58,322 bases of DNA from NCBI GenBank assembly GCA_012842605.1, contig DUSN01000001.1:1-58322 (forward strand), written 5' to 3'. The translations under genes and the position numbers were made by a program. A model generated the notes under the pieces. The model saw nothing but the letters and a program-made list of their open reading frames with translations, had not been told where the DNA came from and searched no databases. This stretch comes from Clostridiales bacterium (lineage in GTDB: Bacteria; Bacillota; Clostridia; Caldicoprobacterales; DTU083). Below are positions 36,902 to 45,906 of this stretch, piece by piece (positions within the stretch are counted from its first letter, which is position 1; each line of letters starts with the position of its first letter).

Positions 36902-37876
36902 TTAGTCTGAAGCCGCTCTGGGAAATCCATTTTCAGCAACCCGCATGACAAGATCTGCCAGCTTAAGCGGGTTATGTCTGATATACCCCCTGTAAATATC
37001 AATCAGATCATGTGCGAGTACAGGAATTCCCATTATTGCAGGGCAGTCCTTGCTATGATAAACAGGTTCTGATCCATCCTGCAGGTAGCGGTTAAGAATA
37101 TCTTCAGGCGGCTGCTGGTGGTTTGCTATGATAATGTCTATGAGGTCTTCTCCACCGTGACGCATTATAGCCTTTACATGATCCTCTAAAGTATATCCGG
37201 TAGTCTCTCCGGGCTGTGTCATGATATTTGCAACATATATCCTGACAGCCTTGCTGCTGCGAATTGACTGGGTTATTTCCGGCAGGAGCAGGTGGGGCAT
37301 AATGCTTGTATACAAGCTTCCCGGCCCTATAACAATGCAGTCTGCTTCCTGCAAAGCTTCAAGGGCATCAGGAAGCGGTTTTGCATCCCTGGGTATAAGA
37401 AAAACTTCAGAAATAGGACTGTTTTGTTCCATTTGAATCTTAGGAATCAGAGATTCTCCCTTTATTAACGTACCGTTTTCCAGCCTGGCACACAATGAAA
37501 TATTAGCTAAACTAACAGGCAATACTCTTCCGGTCACTGCCAGTACATTGCTCATTTGTTTTACAGCTTCTTCAAATCCATTGCATAAATCCGTCATAGC
37601 TGCTATAAACAGATTCCCTAAACTCTGTCCTTTCAAGCTTCCCTCTTTAAAACGATACTGCATTACTTTTTCCATTAAGGGTTCCACATTAGCTAGTGCC
37701 ATGATGCAGTTCCGTATATCACCAGGAGGCAGTATCCCTAAGTCCTGACGCAGCATACCAGAGCTTCCGCCGTCATCAGCTACTGTAACAATAGCTGTTA
37801 TATCTTCAGTAAAGTTCTTCAAACCCCTAAGCAAAGCTGACAGGCCGGTTCCTCCTCCAAGCACAGCAATTCTCAT
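36902..37876 (-). CDS. yvcK: YvcK/GlmR-type UDP-sugar-binding regulator
   Basis: 324-residue CofD-fold protein: VLGGGTGLSALLRGLK and TVADDGGSSGMLRQD are diagnostic. Orthologues bind UDP-GlcNAc and route carbon into peptidoglycan precursors, needed for growth on gluconeogenic carbon. ATG with a weak GAGATGA site; starts 4 nt after the rapZ stop, so coupled translation is likely. Confidence 0.95.
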   Translation of the reverse strand: MRIAVLGGGTGLSALLRGLKNFTEDITAIVTVADDGGSSGMLRQDLGILPPGDIRNCIMALANVEPLMEKVMQYRFKEGSLKGQSLGNLFIAAMTDLCNGFEEAVKQMSNVLAVTGRVLPVSLANISLCARLENGTLIKGESLIPKIQMEQNSPISEVFLIPRDAKPLPDALEALQEADCIVIGPGSLYTSIMPHLLLPEITQSIRSSKAVRIYVANIMTQPGETTGYTLEDHVKAIMRHGGEDLIDIIIANHQQPPEDILNRYLQDGSEPVYHSKDCPAIMGIPVLAHDLIDIYRGYIRHNPLKLADLVMRVAENGFPRAASD

Positions 37877-37880
37877 AGAA

Positions 37881-38741
37881 TCATCTCATTTCTTTAATGT
37901 CCCTATGTTCAAGTATTACATGATGCCCATGTTTTCGAAGCATATCAGCCACTGCATCGGCTATGGTAACAGAACGATGAACGCCACCGGTACAGCCTAT
38001 TCCGATGACCAGCTGATTTTTGCCCTCTTTAATATAGTAAGGAATTAAAAACTCCAGCATTTCATCCAGTTTGGACAAAAAAATCTGGGTTTCAGGAAAC
38101 ATAAACAAGTACTCCTTGACAACGGGCTCCCTGCCTGTATGCTCCTTAAGGCCTTCTATATAAAATGGATTGGGTAAAAATCTAACATCAAACACCATAT
38201 CGGCATCCATCAGCATTCCATGCTTAAAACCGAATGAAATCACCGAAATAATAAGCTTCTCGTATTTGCCGTTGTTCGAAACCAGTTTGCTGATAACCTC
38301 TTTTAACTGCTTAGGCTGAAGATTGCTTGTATCTATAATATTCGTAGCAGCTTCACGGAGTTTTTCCAAGCGCTGCCTTTCGAGGCGAATACCTTCTATT
38401 ACTCTTCCTTCCTTTACCAATGGATGCGTTCTGCGGCTTTCTTTGTACCTTCTTACCAGCACTTCGTCTGATGCATCCAAGTACAGAATTTCATAGGTAT
38501 AACCGGATTCTTTCATAATCTCCAGGCATTCAAACAAATCATCAAAGAATCCTCCCCCGCGTATATCCACAACTATTGCTATTTTGTCTATTTTCCCTTC
38601 GGACTGATAGCATAGTTCAGCAAACTTCGGCATAAGCTTAGGCGGCAGATTGTCTATGCAAAAGAAACCCATATCCTCTAAATAATGACTTACTAAAGTT
38701 TTGCCGGCTCCGGAAAGACCGGTTACAATTATGAAACGCAT
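37881..38741 (-). CDS. rapZ: RNase adapter protein RapZ (YvcJ)
   Basis: P-loop NTPase of 286 residues: Walker A GLSGAGKT, and C-terminal [16 protein letters not shown], the binding site region for small metabolites in RapZ. In Gram-negatives it controls glmS through sRNA decay; in Firmicutes it is less defined. ATG at 38741 has AAGGAGG 5 nt upstream; 22 upstream codons overlap the PHP gene. Confidence 0.96.
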   Translation of the reverse strand: MRFIIVTGLSGAGKTLVSHYLEDMGFFCIDNLPPKLMPKFAELCYQSEGKIDKIAIVVDIRGGGFFDDLFECLEIMKESGYTYEILYLDASDEVLVRRYKESRRTHPLVKEGRVIEGIRLERQRLEKLREAATNIIDTSNLQPKQLKEVISKLVSNNGKYEKLIISVISFGFKHGMLMDADMVFDVRFLPNPFYIEGLKEHTGREPVVKEYLFMFPETQIFLSKLDEMLEFLIPYYIKEGKNQLVIGIGCTGGVHRSVTIADAVADMLRKHGHHVILEHRDIKEMR

Positions 38742-38754
38742 ATCTGCCTCCTTG

Positions 38755-39504
38755 TTATATATGCTCTGCGTATTCGTATGAATTGATAATACGATGCGGA
38801 GGTACACCGGCTGATCTGGCTATCTGTATACCTTTCTCAAAATCACCGACTTTACCCGGTGAATGAGCATCACTGCATATAACAAAGTTAGCTCCTTCCT
38901 CCATTGCAATTTTAACATATTCAACAGTCATAAATCCATGGCTTGCATTGATTTCTAAAGCCACGTTATTTTTTACTGCAGCTTTGGCCAATGCTCTGGA
39001 GTCAATATCAATTTTAGCACCTGGGTGAGTGAGAATTTGAATTGGATAGCGGCTTAATGCTTTTGTCAGGGCTGATGTATTTGCCTGCCTTAATTTTTCA
39101 TGGTTGATAATACCAAGCTTGTCTAACCCGTTTCTTCCGAAAAGAATCCAGGCATCCCGCAATGTAGCCGGTTTCACAGCCTTATGGAATCCCATCAAGA
39201 TAATATCAAAAGCATCCAAATATTTCTCCGGGATATCTATTTCGCCGTCTACACTTATTAAATTGGCTTCTATACCCATTAAAATCTCAATATCTGAATA
39301 CTTTTGATTTAAATAACTGATTTCATCCCGCATTTTTCCAATATCCGATATTGACATGCCGAATCCTATATGGTTGAAGCCATGATCGGTTATGGCAATC
39401 TTTGATAAGCCCTTTGCCCTTGCCGCTTCAACATTATCCTGTATGGACCCCTTGCCATGGCTGTAACGCGTATGGGTATGATAGTCAATAACCAGTTTGT
39501 ACAA
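38755..39504 (-). CDS. PHP-domain phosphoesterase (YcdX-like)
   Basis: 249-residue PHP hydrolase with the metal motifs [11 protein letters not shown] at the N-terminus, ITDHG, GIEAN, ILTHPG and ICSDAHSP, so the trinuclear metal site appears complete. Family members are phosphatases or phosphodiesterases; the substrate is unknown. TTG start with AGGAGG 7 nt upstream. It sits between murB and rapZ, a common clostridial arrangement. Confidence 0.92.
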   Translation of the reverse strand: MYKLVIDYHTHTRYSHGKGSIQDNVEAARAKGLSKIAITDHGFNHIGFGMSISDIGKMRDEISYLNQKYSDIEILMGIEANLISVDGEIDIPEKYLDAFDIILMGFHKAVKPATLRDAWILFGRNGLDKLGIINHEKLRQANTSALTKALSRYPIQILTHPGAKIDIDSRALAKAAVKNNVALEINASHGFMTVEYVKIAMEEGANFVICSDAHSPGKVGDFEKGIQIARSAGVPPHRIINSYEYAEHI

Positions 39505-39540
39505 ATCATGTCCTCCTGATGTATATTTAGCTTTTGTATA

Positions 39541-40455
39541 TTAAGCTTCACCCACTATTTTTACCTCCGGCTGTAATTCAACTCCGGAATTCTCCTTTAC
39601 CTTTGCCTTAATCTGTTCAATCAATTCTATGACATCACAGGCTGTTGCATTCCCCAGGTTAATTATAAAACCGGAATGCAGCTCAGATACCTGTGCATCT
39701 CCTACTCTCATACCTTTGAGCCCGGCATCCTGAATTAATTTGCCTGCATAATAGCCTACCGGACGCTTAAAAGCACTGCCGGCGCTTGGATAGCTCAATG
39801 GTTGTTTTTCCTGCCGCCTTCTTGTATATTCCTGTATCAGGGCTTTGATTTGGTCATAATCTCCCTTTTGCAATTTTATAAATGCTTCCAGGACAACCAT
39901 ATTACTATTCTGAATAATGCTGGTTCTGTAACCCAACTCCAGCTGGTTCCTGTCCAGCACCTTAATACTGTTGTCTTCATCCAGAACAGAAACCCATTGA
40001 AGCACATCCTTCATTTCTCCGCCATATGCTCCGGCATTCATTGTTACCGCTCCCCCCAGCGTACCGGGGATTCCGCTCGCAAATTCCAAACCTGCAAGGC
40101 TTGAATTGAGTGCGAGCCTGGACAGGGCAGACAGCAATATTCCGGCTTGAGCCTGGATACTGTCATATTTAACTTCTGCATGACTATACCGTTCTGCTAT
40201 CTTTATTACGGCTCCTCTTATTCCTTTATCCCTAACCAGGAGATTGGAACCATTGCCCATTACCATTACAGGTATATTATGTTCTCTTAAGACATTAAAA
40301 GCTTTTACTATCTGCTCAGTTTCAGACGGTATAATCATCAAGTCTGCCGGGCCGCCAATCCTGAAAGAGGTATGCTTTTTCATGCTTTCATTTTTTAAAA
40401 TCTGATCAGGCTGCAGGAACCCTGTCAACTCTTTATATGCTTTATCTAAGTTCAT
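39541..40455 (-). CDS. murB: UDP-N-acetylenolpyruvoylglucosamine reductase
   Basis: Flavoenzyme making UDP-MurNAc for peptidoglycan. FAD-binding segments MVMGNGSNLLVRD and GIPGTLGGAVTMNAGAYGGE are present, and the catalytic Ser lies in PSAGSAFKRP, the short-loop form typical of Gram-positive enzymes. 304 residues. ATG with AGGAG 9 nt upstream; a promoter candidate precedes it. Confidence 0.97.
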   Translation of the reverse strand: MNLDKAYKELTGFLQPDQILKNESMKKHTSFRIGGPADLMIIPSETEQIVKAFNVLREHNIPVMVMGNGSNLLVRDKGIRGAVIKIAERYSHAEVKYDSIQAQAGILLSALSRLALNSSLAGLEFASGIPGTLGGAVTMNAGAYGGEMKDVLQWVSVLDEDNSIKVLDRNQLELGYRTSIIQNSNMVVLEAFIKLQKGDYDQIKALIQEYTRRRQEKQPLSYPSAGSAFKRPVGYYAGKLIQDAGLKGMRVGDAQVSELHSGFIINLGNATACDVIELIEQIKAKVKENSGVELQPEVKIVGEA

Positions 40456-40491
40456 ACTGCTAAACTCCTATAACTAAAATCACTATATACC

Positions 40492-40519
40492 ATTATAACT
40501 GGATACCACAATATTACAA
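40492..40519 (-). promoter_or_regulatory. candidate promoter for murB
   Basis: TTGTAA-16-TATAAT on the minus strand, about 40 nt before murB. A CAATGT/ACATTG inverted repeat touches the -35. Confidence 0.5.
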
Positions 40520-40545
40520 TGTTTTTTCACTAGACATTGAAAAAT

Positions 40546-41784
40546 CTACCTTTTATTATCCATTTGGCTTATAATCAACTCCCACAATTCCTCTGCATCT
40601 CTGTTATCATTGCTGAAGGGTGTAGAAGTAACTTTATCCAATGATGATTCAAGCAAACCCATTTCTGCATCATCTTCATATAATTGTATATCCTTAATAA
40701 CCGAGAACATTCCCAGTTCGTTCAGCTTGCTTTGTGTTTCATAGCCCAGTAAGCCCTTGAGAAAAAGAATGCAAAGCTGTTCCTTCTCAGTATTATCCTG
40801 TTTCATCAGCCCATATGCAGCTATCTGATCCTGATACAGTCCTGCATCCTCATCCAGCGGAAGGGTGTACATCTTGTAAGTCACGTTTTTCCCCGTCTCC
40901 TGCAATTTTCGCAGGTCAAAAAGAACCCTGCTGTTTCCCAGCATTATGCCTGCCCGATTTCCTGTCAGCATATTAAATGCCTGAGAATAGGACATAGTAA
41001 TCATGTCAGGCGGCAGGATTCCCTGTTCATTTACCCAGCTTTGAAATAATTGTAAACCCCTATTATCTTTTATTCTTCCATCTTGTCGGTAAATCATACT
41101 AAGCAGAGGTCTGCTGTATGAATTGAAATAGGTGACAAACCCATAATGATTGACGGTTTTTCTTCCTGATTTTTTTTGATAGGACAATTTTTTTACCAAT
41201 GCATCAAGTCCGGCTGAATCAATATCTTCCGGGATGAGTTCCAAATCCGTGGCTGTTAAGGCATCCATATTAACAAAGATCCCATAACAACCCATCATCC
41301 AGGGCACACCATTCATCCGCTCGTCATTCATCACCCGCTGCAAGGCCGGTTCTCGTATATTCTCCAGCTCATTTGACCGGAAATATGGGTAAAGATCCGT
41401 CAAAAGATTATCAGGGATTAGCTGTTCATAAGTTCCCAATGATATAATATCAGGCAGTATATCCGGATTTTGGCCTCCATGAAAATACATGGCCAGTCTT
41501 TCATGGGTCATGGTCCTTATATCAATAAAGACACCGGGATATTTCTTTTCAAATCTGCTGATATAGCTGTTGAGCCATTGGACATGATTTCCTTTGCCGG
41601 TCTGAACATACTGGACATCCCAGATTTTTATAATACCTGACCATTTGGGCATCTCCATGGCAAATGGATCGTCATCAGGCTTCTCCTTCAGCTTCTCTTG
41701 CAATAACTTTGGAAACAGGGTTAAAAACAGCAGGGAAATAAAAATCAAAAAAAAAGTAAATGGTTTTACCTTACGCTTTAACAT
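40546..41784 (-). CDS. Membrane-anchored extracellular solute-binding-like protein
   Basis: 412-residue protein with an N-terminal hydrophobic helix (about residues 9-25) and a family 1 (sugar-type) periplasmic-binding fold: GIIKIWDVQYVQ, a WLNSYISRFEKKYPG strand-helix, PDIISLGTYEQLIPD and GVPWMMGCYGIFVN. There is no lipobox cysteine after the helix, so it is either an uncleaved membrane anchor or secreted. No permease or ATPase gene lies nearby. Placed between hprK and murB, it might sense rather than import, but that is a guess. ATG at 41784 with AGGGGGG upstream. Confidence 0.8.
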   Translation of the reverse strand: MLKRKVKPFTFFLIFISLLFLTLFPKLLQEKLKEKPDDDPFAMEMPKWSGIIKIWDVQYVQTGKGNHVQWLNSYISRFEKKYPGVFIDIRTMTHERLAMYFHGGQNPDILPDIISLGTYEQLIPDNLLTDLYPYFRSNELENIREPALQRVMNDERMNGVPWMMGCYGIFVNMDALTATDLELIPEDIDSAGLDALVKKLSYQKKSGRKTVNHYGFVTYFNSYSRPLLSMIYRQDGRIKDNRGLQLFQSWVNEQGILPPDMITMSYSQAFNMLTGNRAGIMLGNSRVLFDLRKLQETGKNVTYKMYTLPLDEDAGLYQDQIAAYGLMKQDNTEKEQLCILFLKGLLGYETQSKLNELGMFSVIKDIQLYEDDAEMGLLESSLDKVTSTPFSNDNRDAEELWELIISQMDNKR

Positions 41785-41863
41785 AGGGAATCCCCCCTTC
41801 AAGCAAAACCGTTTACTTCATTTATACGGATGGCCATATTAAAATATGACTGACATCATCTAG

Positions 41864-42799
41864 TCACACTTCGTTGTCATAACTGTCCTGAATAAGAGAA
41901 TTCAGGCGTTTGTCCAATTCCTGGGCTGCATTATAGCCCATGTGCTTCAGCCTCCAGTTACGAACTGCTACCTCAACAATTATTGCCAGATTTCTGCCCG
42001 GTCTGACCGGCAAGACAACCTTAGGCAGTTTTACGCCTAAAATCTCCATATAATCCTCAGTCAAGCCAAGACGGTCATATTCCTTGTTGTTGTCCCAAAA
42101 CTCAAGATATATAACCATGTCTATGGCTTTGGTATTTATAACAGCACCTATGCCATACATGGCCTTTATGTCTATTATGCCTATACCCCTGATTTCCATA
42201 AAATGCCTGATAAGCTCGGGTGAATCGCCTATAAGGCGGTTTTCGGCTACCTTCTTGATTTCGACAGCATCATCTGCAACCAGCCTGTGTCCCCGCTTTA
42301 TCAACTCCAGAGCAGTTTCACTTTTCCCGATTCCGCTTTCTCCCATTAACAACACACCAACACCATATACATCAACCAGTACTCCGTGACGGGTTATTCT
42401 TGGAGCCAGGGCTGAATCCAGATAGTTAATCATTCGATGGATTATGCTGGTTGTGACTTTGCAGGAACGAATAATTGGGCATCCGTACTTTTTTGCCGCT
42501 TCCAGCAGGTATTCAGGCACCTCCATATTCCTGGATATCAGCACGCAAGGTATTCCTGAGCCAAAGAACCTGTCCAGGCGTTCTTTCCTGATTTCGGGAT
42601 CCATACTGTCCAGATAGGTCATTTCAACCTTGCCTATAACCTGGATCCTTTCTGCTGCAAAATAGTCAAAAAAGCCTGCAAACTGAAGCCCGGGGCGGTT
42701 AATATCACTGGTTTCAATATCTATTGACAGGGATTTGCCTTCATACACAACCTCCATATCCAATACACGAATCATATCCTCTATAGATATGCTGCTCAT
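41864..42799 (-). CDS. hprK: HPr kinase/phosphorylase
   Basis: Sensor enzyme that phosphorylates Ser46 of HPr and dephosphorylates it, controlling carbon catabolite repression. 311 residues with an N-terminal regulatory domain and a C-terminal kinase domain with Walker A GESGIGKS and the capping region MEIRGIGIIDIKAMYG. ATG with AAGGAG 11 nt upstream. Clusters with yvcK-rapZ-type carbon/wall regulators. Confidence 0.97.
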   Translation of the reverse strand: MSSISIEDMIRVLDMEVVYEGKSLSIDIETSDINRPGLQFAGFFDYFAAERIQVIGKVEMTYLDSMDPEIRKERLDRFFGSGIPCVLISRNMEVPEYLLEAAKKYGCPIIRSCKVTTSIIHRMINYLDSALAPRITRHGVLVDVYGVGVLLMGESGIGKSETALELIKRGHRLVADDAVEIKKVAENRLIGDSPELIRHFMEIRGIGIIDIKAMYGIGAVINTKAIDMVIYLEFWDNNKEYDRLGLTEDYMEILGVKLPKVVLPVRPGRNLAIIVEVAVRNWRLKHMGYNAAQELDKRLNSLIQDSYDNEV

Positions 42800-42806
42800 A
42801 ACAGGG

Positions 42807-43610
42807 TCACTCCTTCTGCAAAATAAACCTTTCTACAATATCAGCCACTCCGTCTTCATCATTGCCCTTTGCTACATATTGCGCAAAGCTTTTAACATAG
42901 TCCGGTGCATTTCCCATGGCCACTCCCAAGCCTGCATATTCTATCATGGAGATATCATTATAACTGTCGCCGATTGCAATTATTTCTTCTCTTGGAATAC
43001 CCAGAATGGAACTTAACCTTGCAAGCGCATTTCCTTTTGTAGCGTTTATGTTTGTCAACTCCAGATAGTTGGGTTTTGAAATGGAAACTTGCAGAACATC
43101 ACCAAACAAATCTTCAAAATGATGCCGGTATAAATATATTCTGTCAGGCTCGTCAATAATCAGCAGTTTTATGGGTTCCTCTTTCATGAAATTTATCAGG
43201 TCGCCTGCCTCTGTTCCCTTGATGCCTGACAACCTGTAGTATAACCGGCTGAATTGATTGTCCTTTTCGAAATAATAACTGTTTTCAAGGTAAACTTGAA
43301 CATGGAGGTTTTCTTTCTTGCATTCTTCTACAGCCTTTATGGCATATTCTAATGGCACAGCCATTTTTACCAGTGTGCTGCCTGTTTTGGTATCTTTTAT
43401 AAATGCACCCTGATAGGTAATTACAGGTATATCTATGCTTAATTCCTTTATATAGGGCATTGCTGAATCCAGCATACGGCCGGTAGCTATCGTTACATGC
43501 ACGCCCTTTTCCCGTGCGGCATAAAGCGAACGGCGGTTGGCTTCGCTAATCTTAAGATCATTGCCTAACAGAGAATCATCCAGGTCTACTGCTATCAATC
43601 TGTAGTTCAA
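42807..43610 (-). CDS. Cof-type HAD phosphatase
   Basis: 267-residue HAD hydrolase of the Cof subfamily. Motif I is DLDDSLL (D9 nucleophile, D11), motif II TIATGR, motif III Lys in KGNALARL, motif IV GDSYNDISM. The common DxDGT is changed to DxDDS, which is tolerated in the family. Likely a sugar- or nucleotide-phosphate phosphatase; substrate unknown. TTG start with GAGGTGA 5 nt upstream. Confidence 0.9.
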   Translation of the reverse strand: MNYRLIAVDLDDSLLGNDLKISEANRRSLYAAREKGVHVTIATGRMLDSAMPYIKELSIDIPVITYQGAFIKDTKTGSTLVKMAVPLEYAIKAVEECKKENLHVQVYLENSYYFEKDNQFSRLYYRLSGIKGTEAGDLINFMKEEPIKLLIIDEPDRIYLYRHHFEDLFGDVLQVSISKPNYLELTNINATKGNALARLSSILGIPREEIIAIGDSYNDISMIEYAGLGVAMGNAPDYVKSFAQYVAKGNDEDGVADIVERFILQKE

Positions 43611-43626
43611 CTAATTCACCTCAGCA

Positions 43627-43827
43627 CTAAAAGTTCTGCTGGCGTTTGGGGATAATCAGGCTTGCGATGATGTAAATTATAATTCCTCCGATGCCTAATG
43701 AAAAGAAGGATAAGATTACCCATGCCAATCTGATTAAAGTAGAATCAATATCAAAATACTCTCCGATACCTCCGCAAACGCCGCATAGCTTTTTATCGGT
43801 TTCTGACAAATAAAGTTTTTTCTGCAT
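43627..43827 (-). CDS. PspC-domain membrane protein
   Basis: 66-residue protein with the PspC signature KKLCGVCGGIGEYFDIDSTL followed by a long hydrophobic helix pair near the C-terminus. Such stand-alone PspC domains are linked to envelope stress sensing, but no Psp operon is present. ATG with AAAGGAG 8 nt upstream. Confidence 0.88.
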   Translation of the reverse strand: MQKKLYLSETDKKLCGVCGGIGEYFDIDSTLIRLAWVILSFFSLGIGGIIIYIIASLIIPKRQQNF

Positions 43828-43908
43828 GGTATTTTCTCCTTTCAATTCCTTTCATAGTATATATGCATATTTTGCGACTGTCCAGTACAAAAGGCATAAT
43901 ATTATCTA

Positions 43909-45765
43909 TTATTTAATGTAACGCATCAACTCTTCGGCTGCTTTTCTATTCATTCCATTTACTCCGGCAAGTTCTTCCAGGCTGGCTTTTCTTATACCGT
44001 CAACAGAACCGAAAGCTTTTAACAATTCCTTCATCCTTTTGGGGCCGATGCCCGGTATATCTTTTAAGACTGAATGAAGATTGTTTTTGTCTCTCAGGCT
44101 TCTATGGTAAGTTATGGCAAATCTGTGAGCTTCATCACGTATTCTTTGAAGCAGCTGCAATGCCTTTGAACTTTTGGGAAGAATAATTGGTTCTTCTCCT
44201 TCGGTGGAATACAATTCTTCATTTTTCTTCGCCAGTCCAAATACCGGAATTTTATTTATACCCAGTTTTTCCATGGACATAACAGCAGCACCCAGTTGAC
44301 CTTTACCCCCGTCAATAATAACCAGATCCGGGAAACGGGAAAACTTGCCAGCAGAGTAGTCTTTTCCGTCCTGGTCCAGTTTCTTTCTTTCTTCAACACC
44401 TCTTTTAAAACGTCTTTCTACTACCTCTGCCATGCTTGCAAAGTCATTAGGTCCCTCTACGGTTTTGATCCTGAATCTTCGATATTCTTTTTTGGCCGGT
44501 TTTCCGTTTTCAAATACTACCATGGAAGCAACTGATAAATTACCCTGGGTATTGGAGATATCGAATGCTTCTATTCGAAGCGGCGGCTGATCCAAACTCA
44601 GTGCCTCCTGCAGCTCCATAACTGCGCCCTGGGTACGGTCCAACTCCCTCCTGGCTTTCCTGTCATGGGTGAGAAGTGCTTCCATGGCATTGCGTTCAGC
44701 CATTTGAACCAGCTTGTACTTCTCTCCTCTCCTGGGAACTCGTATATAAACCCTGCTGCTTCTTATTTCAGACAGCCATTTTTCTATTGCCTCCCGGTCA
44801 TCTATATCCTGCTGGATTAATATTTCCCTGGGAATAAATGCTGAGTCTGCATAAAATTGTTTAATATAGGACCCTATTATCTCACTTTGCTCCATAACTG
44901 ATGTTTCTTCGAGAATATGCTGTTCAGCTGATATCAGTTTGCCGCCCCTGATAAAAAATATCTGTACAGCTGTATGATTGTTGTCCTGGTATAATGCAAA
45001 AACATCCTGGTCTTCCATTGATGTTGATATAATCTTCTGGCTCTCTAAAATTTTCTCCACTGCGTGTATCTTATCACGAAAAGCAGCAGCTTTTTCAAAC
45101 TGGAGGCTTTCGGCTGCATCTTCCATTTTAGTGCGCAAATCATCTAATATGGCCTCTTGCTTTCCCTCTAAAAACCTGCACACATCCTTTATCATTTGCT
45201 GATAATCATCTTTCTTAACATTCCCCAGACAGGGACCCCAGCACTGTCCTATATAATAGTTCAGGCAGGGCCTTTCCGGAGATTGTCCCTCTCTTATGTT
45301 TCTATTGCATGTGCGAACAGGGAAAATTTTCTTAATAACTTCAATGGTCTCCCGTACTGCCCGTGCACTAGTGTATGGCCCAAAGTAACGATGATTGTCT
45401 TTCTTTATTCTCCTGGTAAGCAAAATCCTTGGATAATCTTCTCCGGTGGTAACCTGAATAAATGGATAGTGCTTATCATCTTTCAGCAATATATTGTACT
45501 TAGGCTTATATTTCTTAATAAGATTGCACTCCAAAATAAAAGCTTCCACCTCATTATCGGTAAGGATGTACTCAAAATCCGCTACATTGGATACCATAGC
45601 ACCAACTTTTCCGATATGACCGGTGGAACGAAAATATTGCCTTACACGATTTTTCAATGAAACTGCCTTGCCGACATATATCACTTTTCCGGCACTGTCT
45701 TTCATAATATATACACCGGGTTTATCCGGCAAATTTTGCAGCTTGATTTCCATATCTATACTCAA
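43909..45765 (-). CDS. uvrC: Excinuclease ABC subunit C
   Basis: Makes both incisions of nucleotide excision repair. 618 residues: GIY-YIG domain (PGVYIMKDSAGKVIYVGKA), a UVR motif near 200-235, the RNase H-like 5' nuclease (LVIIDGGKGQL), and C-terminal helix-hairpin-helix repeats. The TTG at 45765 gives the normal N-terminal length and has AAAGGG 11 nt away; an ATG four codons later is the alternative. uvrA and uvrB are not in the window. Confidence 0.96.
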   Translation of the reverse strand: MSIDMEIKLQNLPDKPGVYIMKDSAGKVIYVGKAVSLKNRVRQYFRSTGHIGKVGAMVSNVADFEYILTDNEVEAFILECNLIKKYKPKYNILLKDDKHYPFIQVTTGEDYPRILLTRRIKKDNHRYFGPYTSARAVRETIEVIKKIFPVRTCNRNIREGQSPERPCLNYYIGQCWGPCLGNVKKDDYQQMIKDVCRFLEGKQEAILDDLRTKMEDAAESLQFEKAAAFRDKIHAVEKILESQKIISTSMEDQDVFALYQDNNHTAVQIFFIRGGKLISAEQHILEETSVMEQSEIIGSYIKQFYADSAFIPREILIQQDIDDREAIEKWLSEIRSSRVYIRVPRRGEKYKLVQMAERNAMEALLTHDRKARRELDRTQGAVMELQEALSLDQPPLRIEAFDISNTQGNLSVASMVVFENGKPAKKEYRRFRIKTVEGPNDFASMAEVVERRFKRGVEERKKLDQDGKDYSAGKFSRFPDLVIIDGGKGQLGAAVMSMEKLGINKIPVFGLAKKNEELYSTEGEEPIILPKSSKALQLLQRIRDEAHRFAITYHRSLRDKNNLHSVLKDIPGIGPKRMKELLKAFGSVDGIRKASLEELAGVNGMNRKAAEELMRYIK

Positions 45766-45880
45766 TTTATATGCAACCCTTTCCGGTTAGCAACTTATCT
45801 TTATTCCTAAATATCTCTATTTATACATAATTGTATATAAAATCGCCGCATTAAGCAATAATCACAGCATTGTGCAATAA

Positions 45881-45904
45881 ACACAAAAGCCTGCCATACG
45901 GCAG
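45881..45904 (-). terminator. terminator after class B PBP gene
   Basis: CTGCC / GGCAG stem with GTAT loop followed by GCTTTTGTGTTT on the minus strand, 2 nt after the PBP stop. Confidence 0.7.
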
Positions 45905-45906
45905 TA

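Noticed and set aside
41700-41784. Lipoprotein signal on the solute-binding-like protein
   Set aside because: No cysteine follows the hydrophobic helix, so there is no lipobox.
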